A stretch of DNA of 64,000 nt from assembly GCA_014607495.2 (NCBI GenBank), contig CP053157.1:2542001-2606000 (forward strand), in the 5' to 3' direction. A program made the position numbers and the translations under genes. This DNA comes from Carposina sasakii. Lineage: Eukaryota; Arthropoda; Insecta; Lepidoptera; Carposinidae. Under the pieces are notes generated by a model, which ran no database searches, was not told where the DNA came from, and saw only the letters and a list, made by a program, of their open reading frames with translations. Below are positions 10,724 through 24,420 of this stretch, one piece after another. Every line of letters begins with the position of its first letter. The stretch's first letter is position 1.

Positions 10724-13700
10724 AGTAGCCTATTAAGTGCCACGATCGCATTTCTGCCAAATCTGCTAATACCGATAACCCTGACCATTACAACAAGATG
10801 CACCGCCTTTATTTGAAGATGACATTTTTAATGTTTTCAAAGATTGAGCCCCACTCGGATGAAATTTTTTTCATTTCTTAAATTAATATTTATAAACATT
10901 GAGTGGTAAAACTTAAAAGACATTGACAGTTGCAGCATTTAAATCGCATCTCCTATTTATACTTCCTTCATCACCGTTACACATTATTGAAACGTTTTTA
11001 CAGTTTCCACCAACAATTGCCGATTACAAAAAGCAGCTGCAGCGCTCCACTGACCGTGAAATCTGTGCTAGGTTAGTATTTTAGTATTCTAATTCTCAGG
11101 AAGGCACGAATTGTAATTGCTTCCGATTCCCGAACTAACCTACCGCGTTATAAATAGGCACATCTAACTTGCAAGTAGCAGTAGCTGTAATCTGTCTCTA
11201 CATATGGGCGGGTACCTACATTCGAAGATGTGCAGACAGGCTATGTGCTCCAACTATACATTCTAGACAGTCATTATTTATTTCATAGTTTAAATAGGCA
11301 AAAACTTCGGCTCGGTACTTATTTAAGCGACTGGGTGTTGGATATCACGAATTGGAAGATCTTTGGGATATCCAGTGAGATGCACACCCAGTAACACATT
11401 TTTTAGACATCTTAAATGATTTAAAGATTCTGTAGTAACCTATAGCAGGAGGCAAAGTGCTAAAAACATTTCCTCCAGAACGTTCTCCATTAAAAAATAT
11501 AACTCAGTTTCCGCAACCACCAGTTAAGTAACATAATCATGTGCAACATTTAACTACAATTATTAATTTGAGAGTTAAACCGGCTATGTCGCGTGCATGT
11601 CGCGCGGTCGCCGACCCACGCAAATCAATGTATTACCATGGTTTCCTTGACACTGGGGTAGGACAAATACGTACGGACAGTGCCGTGGGGAAATACCAAC
11701 CGAGGCAGTAATTAAACGTACAAAATGGCAATAAATAAATATACAAAATACATCTATGCTAATTTATTGAGTTGATTTTTAGAAATACAGCCGCAATTTT
11801 TTAAATTGCCCAATGCGTCTTCTGCTGCTGGTTGGTAGATGATAGTCTTAACAAAATGTACGTTTATGTTCTAAATACGATTTAATCGAGGATTAACATT
11901 AACACAACCTATCTAAGCTAACACAGCATAAGTTAGCCGCATTTCGAAATAGCGAAAACAAATCAACAACTCGCACAAATCGGACATTTCTTCTCTACAT
12001 GCGACCTCTAACCTAAGACTTATCCCCGGTCTATATCACAAATCGCATCGAGACTTCATCAAATATTGTAAAACCGCAAGTCTACAAGACGCCATATGCT
12101 CAAATACCTCTGTTCTACCCATTCAGCTGTAAAAGAACTCGGAGCTACAGAAAAAAATGTCTACAGCTGCGGGCTTCCATGAAATCAATTTCACAGTGCC
12201 ACTGAGCATAAACTACCGTATACCACACCTCGGCACAAACTAAGCATAACGGATTTTTATAGTACTAAATGAAAATGTATTAAATCGTCTTAAAATTACT
12301 ACTATTATTATTAGCGGTGAGCTTAGTAGTTGGGATGGCTGAGATGAACTTGGTAGTCTACAGTCTTCTACGTTAGAAGAAAAATTAAAGAACCTGGTTC
12401 AAATAGAATAAATAGCTTCAATAAAACGTTATGACCAATCTTCGCCAAAAGAAGGTACTTGTATACAATATTTGATGTTCTATAGAATCAACTTAAAATG
12501 AGATAATTCCTATTCTTGCTATTTCACGCCTTCTATTAAGGGAGTCAAACAAAATAAACCCATAATAATTTATAAACTATACCCATTAGTGTGGGTCTGA
12601 CAATACTATGTTAAACCAACAAATATAACAAACAACATAACCCTGCTTTCAATATTGTTTACACGATCCGACCCGATTCTACCGATCCACCGGAATACCT
12701 ACCGATTTATTAGATTCTGCGTACCAATTTATTCTGTTCTTCCTAGATCAAAGAACACGTTAGAACAGAAATACCGACACGGACGGGGCGCATCTCGCGT
12801 TGACTGACATATGAAACTGCAAATCAGCGTTTACACAGTTGAGAGTTGAACCTTTTAATTATCTTGCGATAGAATCATATGAACTATATGGTAAATAAGT
12901 AGTAAGAACAATCTGAGACTCACGCACGTATTATTCAACATTTTTCTATGAAAATGAGTCAGGTTTTCATTGTTTCATTCAATTACGCGATCGGACATTG
13001 TAAAAACGATTAATATCTATTAGTTTCTTACTGCATCTATGTATAGGTGACTTATTGTATCCCACAATAGACGGTTTTGGAAACAGTTAAGCCGTATCTA
13101 TAATGCATTCAGTCATTGTACGCATAACAATAAATAATTATGCCGGCTCCATTGTTATTGGTTGTAGGAAATAGAGTTCTATACTTTGTACAGGAGAACT
13201 GAAGATGGATAAGCTCAATGTTCGTACAAAGTGTATCTGTGTTTGATCGTTTTGTTATGGTAATGGGGATGGGTATGGATTTGACCTCGTCATAACTAAT
13301 GAAGAGTACTGTTGTTATCGCAGATTAACGCTGGTATTATTATAACCAATTTCTATTTTTTATATTTTTTGCCCAGTAGATTTCCTCCTATTTTCAATTA
13401 TCCGCCCTCATCAAGGTAAATAAACAAATTCATAGTCTATTTATTGGTAGGAATTAGTAATATTTATTAAGCGAATAGAGCAGGAAAAATACATAAAAAC
13501 ATCCCTTTTATAATAAGAGGGATATCAATAGATATCCGGTTTCCGAGTTGGTTTACACATCTCTGTTTATAAAGGGACGAATCGTTAGTGAGTCCCCATT
13601 TATTCCTAAAACATGAAGGTAAACAAGTCATACCTAGTTTAAAGGTCCGTGAAGGGGGCAGGAGGCATTGTGTCAGCCGCCCCGCTGCTTTTGAGGACCT

Positions 13701-13837
13701 TCATTACGGGAATGTTTCTAAAGCTTACCGCGAGGTATTGAAAAGGGAAATGGCAGAAAATATGCACGAAAATTCCTGAAATTATAAATTTAGTGATGTT
13801 TGCACTATTATATACACTCTATTTAATATATGTGCTG
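10724..13837. other. No gene seen
   Basis: About 3.1 kb of AT-rich sequence without recognisable exons. A small hairpin at 11332-11397 (CTGGGTGT ... ACACCCAG) is the only structure noted. Confidence 0.4.
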
Positions 13838-14043
13838 ATGCAAGCCTGCACTAGAATACATAAGCTGCATCTCCTTCCGCGCATGTCTTAAGAGTCGACT
13901 AAGGAACTCGGGCATTCTCTCAGGCGATAAGGTAGCAACTTGTAACTATCATTAACATATTATGTTCCCGCTATGCTAAAGGTGAGTTTAGGGAAGGATC
14001 TCCTTTATGATCCCGCAGTTCAGGAGCCATGTGTATATATGCA
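13838..14043 (+). repeat. Dispersed repeat family H
   Basis: Shares phrases such as 'cattctctcaggcgataag' and 'atctcctttatgatcc' with copies at 30795 (+), 34128 (+), 48336 (-), 50415 (-) and 57283 (+), and a fragment at about 21590 (-). Non-coding, moderately diverged, class unknown. Confidence 0.6.
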
Positions 14044-14222
14044 TGTATGTATATTCTGATACGTTTAGGTTAGAGATGGTATCACATACGTGGACTTTTA
14101 TATCCTTTCACCAACAATCTCCTTAACTAAAACACATGGCCTCTTAACTATACGTGATAGTTTGCCTATTGTGAGAGCCAATTAGGAGATAAGTGTTTGA
14201 TTATTGATAAGATAAGATAATC

Positions 14223-14462
14223 AAATTTCCATTGAGGGGTCGCCCACCACCGGGCCCTATACCCTCCGCTGACTCTCGGATCTGCCGACTCATGGTCGCT
14301 ATGTCGCATTAGCAGCTATGTATTTATGGTTGCATGCTAGGTGCTTGGATCTGGCTTCTCGTTGCGACTGTAGTGTCTTGTGTTCGTGACCATGAGTCGG
14401 CAGATCCGAGGATCAGCGGAGGGTGTATGGCCCGGTGGTGGGCGACCTCTCAATGGAAATTT
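14223..14462. mobile_element. 240-bp foldback element with about 75-bp arms
   Basis: The left arm (aaatttccattgag then ggtcgcccaccaccgggcc) pairs with the right arm ending 'ctctcaatggaaattt' across about 75 bases, around a loop of about 80 bases. Arms are roughly 95% identical and more GC-rich than their surroundings. It has the shape of a MITE or foldback transposon, but no confident target duplication was seen. Confidence 0.7.
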
Positions 14463-17400
14463 TAACTTCCGAATAGTGACGCCTGATACAATTAAATAAG
14501 ATAATCATTTATTGAACTGGGTACATAGTTGATGATAGGATATAAAGTTATTATAGAAACAACAATTTTCCCTTTCCGGACGTACAATTTTGTTACTTGC
14601 AATTGGTTAATTGGTTGATAGAGAAAGCTAAATGACGCCAGGACCTCATTAAAGCCACTAATTTGGAGATTTCCTCATTTGCATATCTGGTATAAATGAA
14701 AAGTGCTTCACCAAGCTAACACTACGATAATAAATAAGGTTTTTTCACATGTCAAAAAATCCAAACATTAACACCTAAACAAAAACTTCGCCTGCACCAT
14801 AGAGGTCTAAACAAAGAGCACTGAAAAACCCCGACACGTAAAACAACCTACACATTTCGGGCGCAACCTCGGTACAATATGACACGACCGCATAAAAAAC
14901 CCAAGGGATAAAGTCCTACCTCTAACCTCAACTCTACCCTAAGATATTAAGGACGATATTGAATCTCAACTGGCTCCTGCTTTCAACTTTGACTCGTATT
15001 TCACCTATGGCTCTTACCCAAGGATACCACATATCCATGATGATATACACCATATCGCGTGGAGTTAAGACTGCTATTTCATTTAGGGGTACATTTCACA
15101 ATGTTTCGTAAGGTTTGTCCTTTTGTAGATACCATGGAGGTGATAAAAAGGATGTGGTCTAAAAACTTCTTTGCCGTTCTTCTTGTGCAGGCGTAACAGA
15201 ACAGACGGATTTTTGGCTTAAGTTCTTATATTGATAATACAATTTTTTAAGATCATTGAATTTGATTTCATTCATTTCAACGTATATTCATAGAAAACTG
15301 GGAAACGCAGTGTAGGTAATAATTTTACAAGCGAATTTCATAATGATATCGAAAAATTGCCTTTAATAGGAAGGAAGCCTTTAACGAAATCTAACGGCTA
15401 TTGATGAACTTAGTACATAGCCGCAGGGTACAGGCAAATTTTACGTAGCCAGTGATTGTTTCATACTGCGCTCCGTAGGCTTTTAGGCTACTTCTAAAGG
15501 GATTTTAGGATCTCTTCTTATTGTTTGCTCCGTGGCGCCTTAGGCACATCGCGGTGGAGCTAACAGAAGTTCACTTAGGTATTGTAAATGTCGACACATT
15601 TTGTATACGTATTACACGAACGTATCGACGTAGAGTAGACTTCAAAATACAGTCATAATCCTTAATGTTTAAAAAAATAATACATACATAATGGCTATTG
15701 AATACGACTTTGACACCACAGACATCTAGAGTTTCTGTTTAAATCATCTACCTGCAACGTTAAATAGATTTTACAATTTAATACTAGGTATCCCCCAAAA
15801 CTAGTGAAGTGGGAGGAGATTATTCACCTTCGTATACGATGTCCCGCTATCTGTTTGCCCTAATTTCATCAACACCCGTTTGGCCGCACCATGCAATAAT
15901 AAATTACTTCTATTTACTTTTACGTTTTAATAACAATTCTAAAGTTGATTAAAGTAACTGTAGAATTTAATGAACCAGTCACGATCAAATAAAGACTCAT
16001 AAATATACAATATAAAGTCTATACTAGAAATATAGATAATCTAAGCGGTACATATTCGATATATTTTAATTTACATGACGACATTCCTTGATCGAATATA
16101 CTGAAGATAGACAAAAAACTGTGCATAAAAACTGAAAGGTACCGAATGGTAGTGTCAGTCGTCATCGGGAATAACTGAAGTTGTGCACAAATTATCAGTT
16201 CATTCATCATCATCATTAATTAAAAAAAACTGTCTTAATCCGACATACTTTATAAATTATAATATAAAATGTTACTCACACAGCTCACAGAAGATTTTCG
16301 TCTATACTCTACGTCTAGTAGTAGGTAATAGTATATAGCCCCCATAGCCCTCAAAGGGCAGGCACTCTAATGCAATAACAAATTTAAACCCATTATCATC
16401 ATTAATGAGATGACCCTCTAAAAAGATCTTCAATAAAAAGAATCATCTCCATTTCTGAAAAGTTATTCCTGCCAGTAACGCTACCTAAATTGCAAATGAA
16501 AGACTTAACCTTATTTAAATATTAAAAGGGATCCTCTTAGCAATTTAACACAGCCGAAGGATGAGCTAAGTACATTATAAATGGTATTTACGCTGTAGAC
16601 GGCGCCACTTGAACTTTGAACAGCGACTGAGGATACCTTCTGGAAATTGGTGGTAACTTCAACCAACCCTGTTGGGACTTCAGACCCTATACCACTCACA
16701 CTAAGCCCACGGCTTCGTCTGCATAAGCTTTAGATTTCGTTTTTACCGTTTCCGTGGGAATTTCGGGAAATCCTTTCTGAGCACTATAAAATTGACACAA
16801 TGGAAATTGTACGCTCCCTTAAAGGGGCTCCCGCTTCCTCTTAAAGGGCACACTGTAAAATGGTAAGCTATACCTACGAAGGATGGATTCAGAAGAAACG
16901 CCATCGCTTATGATTTATCATTGCATAGCATATGTTTAAACAAAATCACATATAATGTAGCCATAGTCTCTGAAACTCTTGCTTACGAATTCTTTTAAGT
17001 TATATTAAAAACATGGTACCAAATAACGTTCTTTACCTGTCAAATTTTGTATAACATAAAATTTTATTTAAATGCACCTCATTCCTAATTCTCTAAACAG
17101 GTTTACATTTTAAATGGTTTCCTGTTTTCGTGTCCTTTAGTCGACATGCAGTCGCAAATGGTTCGACAATACTTAATTAATTTGTTCATATTAACATACA
17201 AACTTACTAAGTATATATATGTCGTGGCCAATTGTAAAATTCATTTCATGAATAAAAGGGAGCAAAAGTTTCAGAAGTGGTGCATTCATGATTTATCAAT
17301 AAAAAAGCGGGTGGGGCTGTGTCGGGGCACACGGCCGTTGGTTTTAACGTGAAACGTCTATGTTAGCGAATCGTTTTAAATCGTATTAAAGGGTGTCCAT

Positions 17401-19869
17401 AAAATTCGAAAGAGCTTATATAAATAATTGGACGCTGTTTTAAGTATTAATCTAATTTAAATTTTCAGGTATAATATTTAAACATAAAATACTAGCAAAT
17501 GTTAATATCGCATCTGGCCCATCGCCGCCGCCCACGACTGCCTGGGCACGTCTCGCGTCCGCTCGCTCGGGGCGTGTACCCGTGCGAAGCCGGGCAGGTT
17601 GTTGTATAGTCATTTGTCATAGTCTAGCCTTCCTAAATGGGCTAAGGTTTTTGTTTAACAATAATTATAAACACGTTCCTGAATATACTTATACAATATA
17701 ACACCTATCCGATTAGCGCGTTCAAACAAACAAACAAACAAACTTCTTCAGCTTTATAATATTAGTATAGATATAAATACTGTCCACCCTACTCTCTTTA
17801 ATTTGTTTTATAACCTAAAAAGAAAAATCCGCCCATCTTCACACATAAATAAAAACAATCGCGTCGGTTTCAAATAAACTTGGTGATTCAAACACACGAA
17901 ATAATCTTGACCATCATGAAATGACGCTATAAAGTCGGAGTCGTTTACGAGTTACCCTGATATCAAGCGCGAGCGCGGTTTTTATCGCATCGATCTGCCC
18001 ATCCATCCCCCGCCCCCCCGCTTGACCCCGACACGAACTCATGATGTGGCAATAGACAGTTGAGCTGACTTTTCATGAAATGAGACATTTCATGAAATGC
18101 TCGACCATTTTTGTTTCATGAAGACCAATAGTTTTTTATCATTATTCTAAGGTACGATTATAGACCTTTTCGTTACGGTCCACATATATAATAAAATTCT
18201 TAAAATAAAAGGGAACCTGGTACAAATGTATGTGTCGGCGCGATTTTATTCTGCATTGCTTCACAGTTTATCACGTCATTTAAAAAAAATACATAATGTG
18301 GCTGGCTGTAAGAACATCTTAAAAAACAGCGACCGCATACAAAAATGTCCACAATACGCCGTCAAATAAAAGGCACAATAACTTTATTCAATACGAAGGC
18401 AATCAGCATAAAAAGGGAGGCCGATTTCAGAGCCCAAGCCAAGTTCAACGACCCGGCTTATCTCGGACACGGAACTTTTATCTATCTGCAATACGAATCT
18501 ACAGCTAACGCCTTATAACTTAATCGATTTGTTCAGGCAAAACGCCTTGTGACACAGAAATAGGGCGTATTTTCCCTCAAAAAATCCAGCAGCGCCGAGT
18601 CAATGGAAACCAAGAAGTACGGCTAGGGTTATTACGGTTGATATTTGGCGGAGCAGGGTTAAAGTCTAGATTTCGGATTGGTAATATTGAGGGCAACTGG
18701 AATGTGCCAAGTCTCTGCCAATATTTGTCTAGATTAGATACAAGATTTAGGGTCTGTCGGATTTGGCGCCATTTCGTGAATTTGAAATAGTCGAATGCTA
18801 AAGGAGTGCTCTTATCTGTTAGACCAACTAAAGTATAGTTACTCTTTCAATTGGTACATGTTATCATAGGAAATACTCATAAATATTGAATGTGGTTCTC
18901 ACTGATGCATTATGGGAATCTGACCTGTCTATAAACGTCGTAACACCGTCATCATATCTAGTCAGTCCACTACTGAACATAGGTGTCCCCGGTCGTAACA
19001 TAGCATAACTTTATAACAAATCAACAAATAGCTATTCTAAACACTCTAGCTGATACTTGTAAAACATAAATCACACATCAAAAGAATTTAACTAAACAAT
19101 TAACCGTACAAACTGTATGCTACTGAGCAGTACGTAGAGGTACAGACCTAACGATTTAATGATGCTGCACCATAGATAACTTAATAGATAGACCGAGCAC
19201 CCCTCACAAGCTCTTCCCTTTGTGCCGTTCGCGACCTAAAAATAAAGCAAAGAACGCCATGCGATCAAATCTATTGTTGAGAATGAAAGAAATATGAACC
19301 GTGGAATAAAAATGGAGGAATGGCTTTGACGTGTACACGACCGTTTGTTGTAAATGTTAGATAAGTTAATGTATGTAACGGAAAATTGCAGTCTCGGCCA
19401 TGGTAGAATAAGATATAGCTGCACTTTTGGTAACCAATCTCCAGCAAAATTTATTCAATTCCTGTTAGATATTGCTTCTCTTCTACATAGAATTGTGTCA
19501 GTCTGCCGCAGCACAAAAAATTTTGCCTCTCTATTACGATCATCAAAAATGCATCTATCTAAATAACCAGACAAATTTACATTTCTCCAACAAATCAAGA
19601 CAAAGGAAACGCATTTCCGAAAATGCGTGCGTCGCCTACGAAAAATCTAAATAATTATCTTTCACAGATTATTTATTACCGCCATGAAACTTCAAACCTT
19701 CCCAACATAAAAACAAGCTATAAATCAAATCATCGTCATTAGTTGCTCACAACGCATCGTACGCAACACACCAGCGAAATACAATCTCGAATACCAAACG
19801 TCCATTCAAATTAGATCTCCGGCAGTACAAAATTCAGAACACCATTATAACTGCAAGCGGGGTCTACTC
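14463..19869. other. No gene seen
   Basis: Non-coding, AT-rich. At 17500-17770 there are scraps of common lepidopteran repeats, including 'gcgttcaaacaaacaaac' and 'gctttataatattagtatag'. Short open frames at 16019, 16511, 17146 and 19236-19654 have no recognised domain. Confidence 0.4.
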
Positions 19870-20060
19870 TGTTTGGCGTTCAGTGTGCACCGTCCAGTGA
19901 TTTGAGAACTATGTCGGTTGACTGGGCGTAGTATTTCGCTGTATGCTGTGACGGATTGCTAGGGAGAGGTGAGGTCAAGGGTGGCTGGTCGGCGGAGGGT
20001 GTTCCGGGCCGAGCGCAGAGCGCAGCCTCCGCGCTATCGAACGACCGCGCCCGCTCACCT
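19870..20060. promoter_or_regulatory. GC-rich segment, possible promoter or first exon
   Basis: A GC-rich, CpG-containing island (especially 19960-20055) stands out from its AT-rich surroundings. A TCAGT initiator-like motif lies near 19878. No coding frame with a credible start and splice donor could be fixed, so this is only a compositional hint. Confidence 0.2.
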
Positions 20061-21574
20061 CAGCTTTCACGACTCCACGTGCTTCATTCACCGGCTTATT
20101 GTCACGTGTGATCTGTCTTGCTTTATCAATCCTACTATATTTAATCCTTATCCTAAATCTAAGTAACTGTATATTTTAGCAACGGAATTGTGATAATCAA
20201 TCGCGGATTAGATAGGACGGTGACCGGCAATTTTACTTTTGCCTATGAAAAGGAGGCTGTTCAGCGACTCTTACGCGCATCCTATCAACTTTTAGATGCA
20301 AGTCTTTTTAGTACTAAACTCAATCACAAGCATCTTAAAGTTCCAAAGGCATGAACTAGACATGAGGTAGACTATTCATGAATTAGCATATTTTTTTTCT
20401 CTGAATCGGTTCTCTATATCGAAGATATTAGTGTGACAGATTTACAGCCAAAACTCGGATAACAGTCGGATGTAGCTCTAAAGGTTAGACAAGATATTCT
20501 GGCATGTCTGACCTGAATCTTGGAGACAAATGGCAGGCGTCTCGCCGAGACCACTGACCGGCTGGGAATTGTCGTCGACCATCAATAAATCCAGCGATAG
20601 ACACTAGCGCATATAACGTAGTGCAAGTGCAACGATGTCTAGCAGCGCTATCTAAAATTTTATTCGCCTTAAGTGGTAGTACTCGATTATTGGAGGTCTG
20701 CCGTCTACTAACTAATATTAGCTTTTCACTCGAAATTCGGAGCAGTTCTTCTTTCCACATTGGTAATTCCTGTGCATTCCGTGCATTCCCGATGTTTCTA
20801 AGCCGTCATTTTCTGTGTACCAACACATAAAAAACACATCCCTTACCTTAGTCCTGGCGATCTTCTAATAATCGAAAAATCGATTACACTAGTTAACTTA
20901 CACTATCTAATGTACTACCCCATTACCGTTAATTTGGCATACATTGCTAGTTGTAATTAGTGAAAATTAAGTTTATTACACAGAAAACCAGCGATAGTTT
21001 AGCAAGTTATGTCAAATGAAGACAAAACCCACTAATCCGTAAGCCCTGTCGGGAAACAAATCACGTGGAGCTGACCCTAATTGACTTCGACACAAATAGC
21101 CGCAATGTATGGCACAAATGGTAATAAAGTCAACCTATTTGCATACGTTTCAATTTGATTAATGTACGAACATCCGCATTTTTGACATGTGCGTGCAGTT
21201 AGCATTTATCCTACTGTGGGACAGGACATGAATTCATTGGCGTACGGTAGGTACTACACGGTACTAATCAAATAAAGCTTCAGAAAAAGCCACATTCGTT
21301 TCTCGATCGGATCCAAACCATCGTGAAATTTGGTGCGACGAAGCTAAAATTATTTCCTAGGATAGCGGTGCCGTCATACAGCAGTCGTATGAAAACAAAG
21401 ACACGCCTTCTTTGAGGTGCCGACATCTTTATGGGGATGATGTAACGTGTAATAGGACGTGTAATGTCTCGATAAAAAGCTTCAATGTAAAATGATGTTT
21501 TACATCCTATATACCTGCCTAGCTATAGTTATTCTTTTTGTAAAGTTACGGAACGTTGTCAGTCTCTTAAATAA
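20061..21574. other. No gene seen
   Basis: AT-rich, with short opposed frames around 20485-20830 that show no recognisable domain. Confidence 0.4.
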
Positions 21575-21672
21575 CGTTGTGTTTGCAGGATGATAAACGA
21601 GATAACGGGGAAATGATCAGGGACAAGTTGCTAGCTTATCGCTTGCCCGAGTTTCTTATTTGACTCTTACGA
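21575..21672 (-). repeat. Fragment of dispersed family H
   Basis: 'gacaagttgctagcttatcgc' resembles the reverse complement of the 'gcgataagctagcaactt' core of family H. A short, decayed piece. Confidence 0.4.
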
Positions 21673-23559
21673 TAGGCAGACAAGAAGATGCAGACGATGT
21701 AAGTAGGTATTCTAGTTAAGCATAAGCACAAAACTTCTAAGTCATCTATATGAATAGACTAGGTAAAACCTAAATATTTCATTATCACGATTAAAGCCAC
21801 CGTTATTTCATATCCCAAAGCTTCCCATTAAATGAGGGTAGGTAAGGTAATTAATCTTACCGCGAGCAGCACGAAACTTCGCAACTTAATTAGGAAATAT
21901 GAAAGCGACAAGAATAGCTACAGAATCCTAATTTCCGAGAACCCTAATGAGATAAAGCATAGGTAGATACTGGGCCACTTATTTTGAGATAATACAGTCA
22001 CATGTGCGACACAAACTTACGTCACACTATCTTAGTCAGGTCTATCTCTCTCGGTTCTTAACATAAATGGCTGAGAGAGAAAAGTACAGGTAGGACTAAT
22101 TTTACGTTTAGGTTTAAGTGTGACTGCCGGAATAGACCATATTGTCTCTGTACACAGCACGCTGATTGTGAGTTTTCAATTCAAACTCAATCGCGTTTAC
22201 GTTTCCCAGCCAACCAAACTCCACCGACTGTGCCGCCCCTGAGCGTGTTACTGCAGACCTCGGACCCAGACGGGACACGTTTCATAAGTAACTCTGTGTC
22301 CGTCTCTCTGTCCGGCTTTCAGGATAAAACTACTGCATCGTCTAAATAAAATATATCGTACAGAGACAGTTTAGGGCCTAGAGTTAGTTAGGAATAGAAA
22401 AGTCTATATATGAAGAAATACATCAGCCTAGCCGGTAAGAAAACTCCAAAACAATTAAACATGTACAAAACATCTCAACATAAAAAATGCATATTACAAA
22501 AAAAAACAATAGTTCATCGAAGCGAATGCCAGACTTGGGCAGTAAGCTCAAGTGGTAAAGTTTACACACGACCAAGTTTGAAACAACCGCTCTTTAGCAC
22601 GGGACTTTAGTATCTCGGATTTAAAAGCCGTTTAGGAGTTTAACAAAATATTACAACAGTTTATACTGAGGATAACACGTTAATAGACCATTTTTGCAAG
22701 AAGAATGAGTATAACCTAACAATGCATGTTTTAACAAATATTTACACTTCACAACACAAAAACTTACGTCCGTTACGCGAAAGGTGCAGTCTCTCCAAGT
22801 CAGGTGCTAACTATCGCGATGACATTTCAATTATTATGACGGAACAAACAAACAAAGAGATCTAACTAACATAGGCTTTTAAAACCCGTCCATTCCGTGC
22901 CGACGCCGAAAATAGCCCGACCGAGGATGAATCAGACGAACTTAACTCTGTTATACTCATTTGGGGTTAACTCTTAAACAGTGTAGGTAAAGTAACACAA
23001 TAAGGAAGACCTAAAGTTTAAACTAGGTAACATTTAACTATTTATAGTTAATCTTGAGCTGCACATCACATCTATTGCCATTTCAAATTACTGACAAGCG
23101 ACATTACGCTTCTAATACTATCTTAATCACCTTGCCTCTTATTCATACGACAACACATATTTCATGCCAATGATTATTAGATTCAAAAAGAAATATCCTC
23201 CTCTACTATTTTAATCAGACTCGAAAGAGGCATCTCACATTCTCCGAGTTCTCTCTAGTACCTATGAATGATGCATGCGGACGAACGCGGCGTAAACTTC
23301 GATTCTGCGCTTACTATGCATGAGTATAGGTTTCTTCCAGTCTCTATTATAATTTATTATGCTCTTGCATCTTCGGAAACTATTGGCTATGTAAATATAC
23401 GATAGTTTTGTCAGTTATTTAGTTAACTTCGGGCACATCTCACTTTTGTCATTTGTAAATATTGTAAATTGCGAGTACATGAGTCTGAAATAATATTGAA
23501 TAATCGTTAAGATCATTAAAATAAAAACATTTCCGTTAAAATAATAGCCTCATATCCCA
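21673..23559. other. No gene seen
   Basis: AT-rich non-coding sequence. Nothing recognised on either strand. Confidence 0.4.
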
Positions 23560-24420
23560 AGATTGTTTCTTTGTGTTTTTGAAAAAGATTTAATTCATAC
23601 GGGATCGGCTAGGCGGCTTTCTCATAAACTCGTCCTCGACAAACATAACAAGTGCAATAAAACTCGCAAGGCTTGTAAAATTTTAATTTTATGTAATTTT
23701 ATGTTACTCTTTTTAGAGTTATCGCGCACTGCCACTTTTTGCCGTACATCTATTTTCCGCAAAAATTGTGAAGTATGGAACTTCTTGGACGTGCGCGCAC
23801 ACCGGAAAATAATCCGCATGCGGTTAAAAATCTGTGATTTGCTACAGATTTGTAGCGGTGCGTCGCCGCACGTTTTTTTTTTGCATCCTATGGACTTGTA
23901 TGAAACCCCGCGCATTGCGGTAAAAAATCCGTCCGGTCGCCGTATTACTCTCGCGACACGGTGCTGCGCGGTCATGTCGTCGTCGTCACTGCCTAGCGTG
24001 TCTACAGACGTAAGTCGTTGTATCTAAAAAAAAAATCCTTTCATAGGCCACAATGCTACGAGCGGATGTACCCAATACTGTTTGTTAACTTTTTTTTGCG
24101 CGACAGTAAATATACACCGACACAGATTTTAGTGTGGTAGTCCATTTTCGGCGTGGGTTTTCTACGGGCAAACAGGATGATATTGAGAGTCAGAGTGCAT
24201 CGAATGTTAGTACCCACGACATTACGTCACAGACGCAGATAGTGTGGTAGTCATTTTCTTATTTCCTCTATGCTACGGGTGGGAGACTGGAATGGCAAAA
24301 ACGTGCGGATATTTCACCGCTGTACGCGTATTGTACAAACACCGGTTATTTTTCCTTGCGGTTATAAAAACGCACCGCAAGTCATCGAAACTCTGTGCGC
24401 GCTAGCTCTTATAGAAAGGG
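23560..24420. other. Compositionally distinct CpG-containing block with open frames
   Basis: Frames of 154 codons (+, 23563-24027, no ATG at its start) and 117 codons (-, 23622-23975) overlap. Neither shows a domain I know. On the + strand an ATG at 23974 opens twelve codons (MSSSSLPSVSTD) ending exactly at a consensus GTAAGT donor (24010). This could be a first coding exon, but no matching second exon was identified. It could equally be an unrecognised repeat. Confidence 0.2.
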
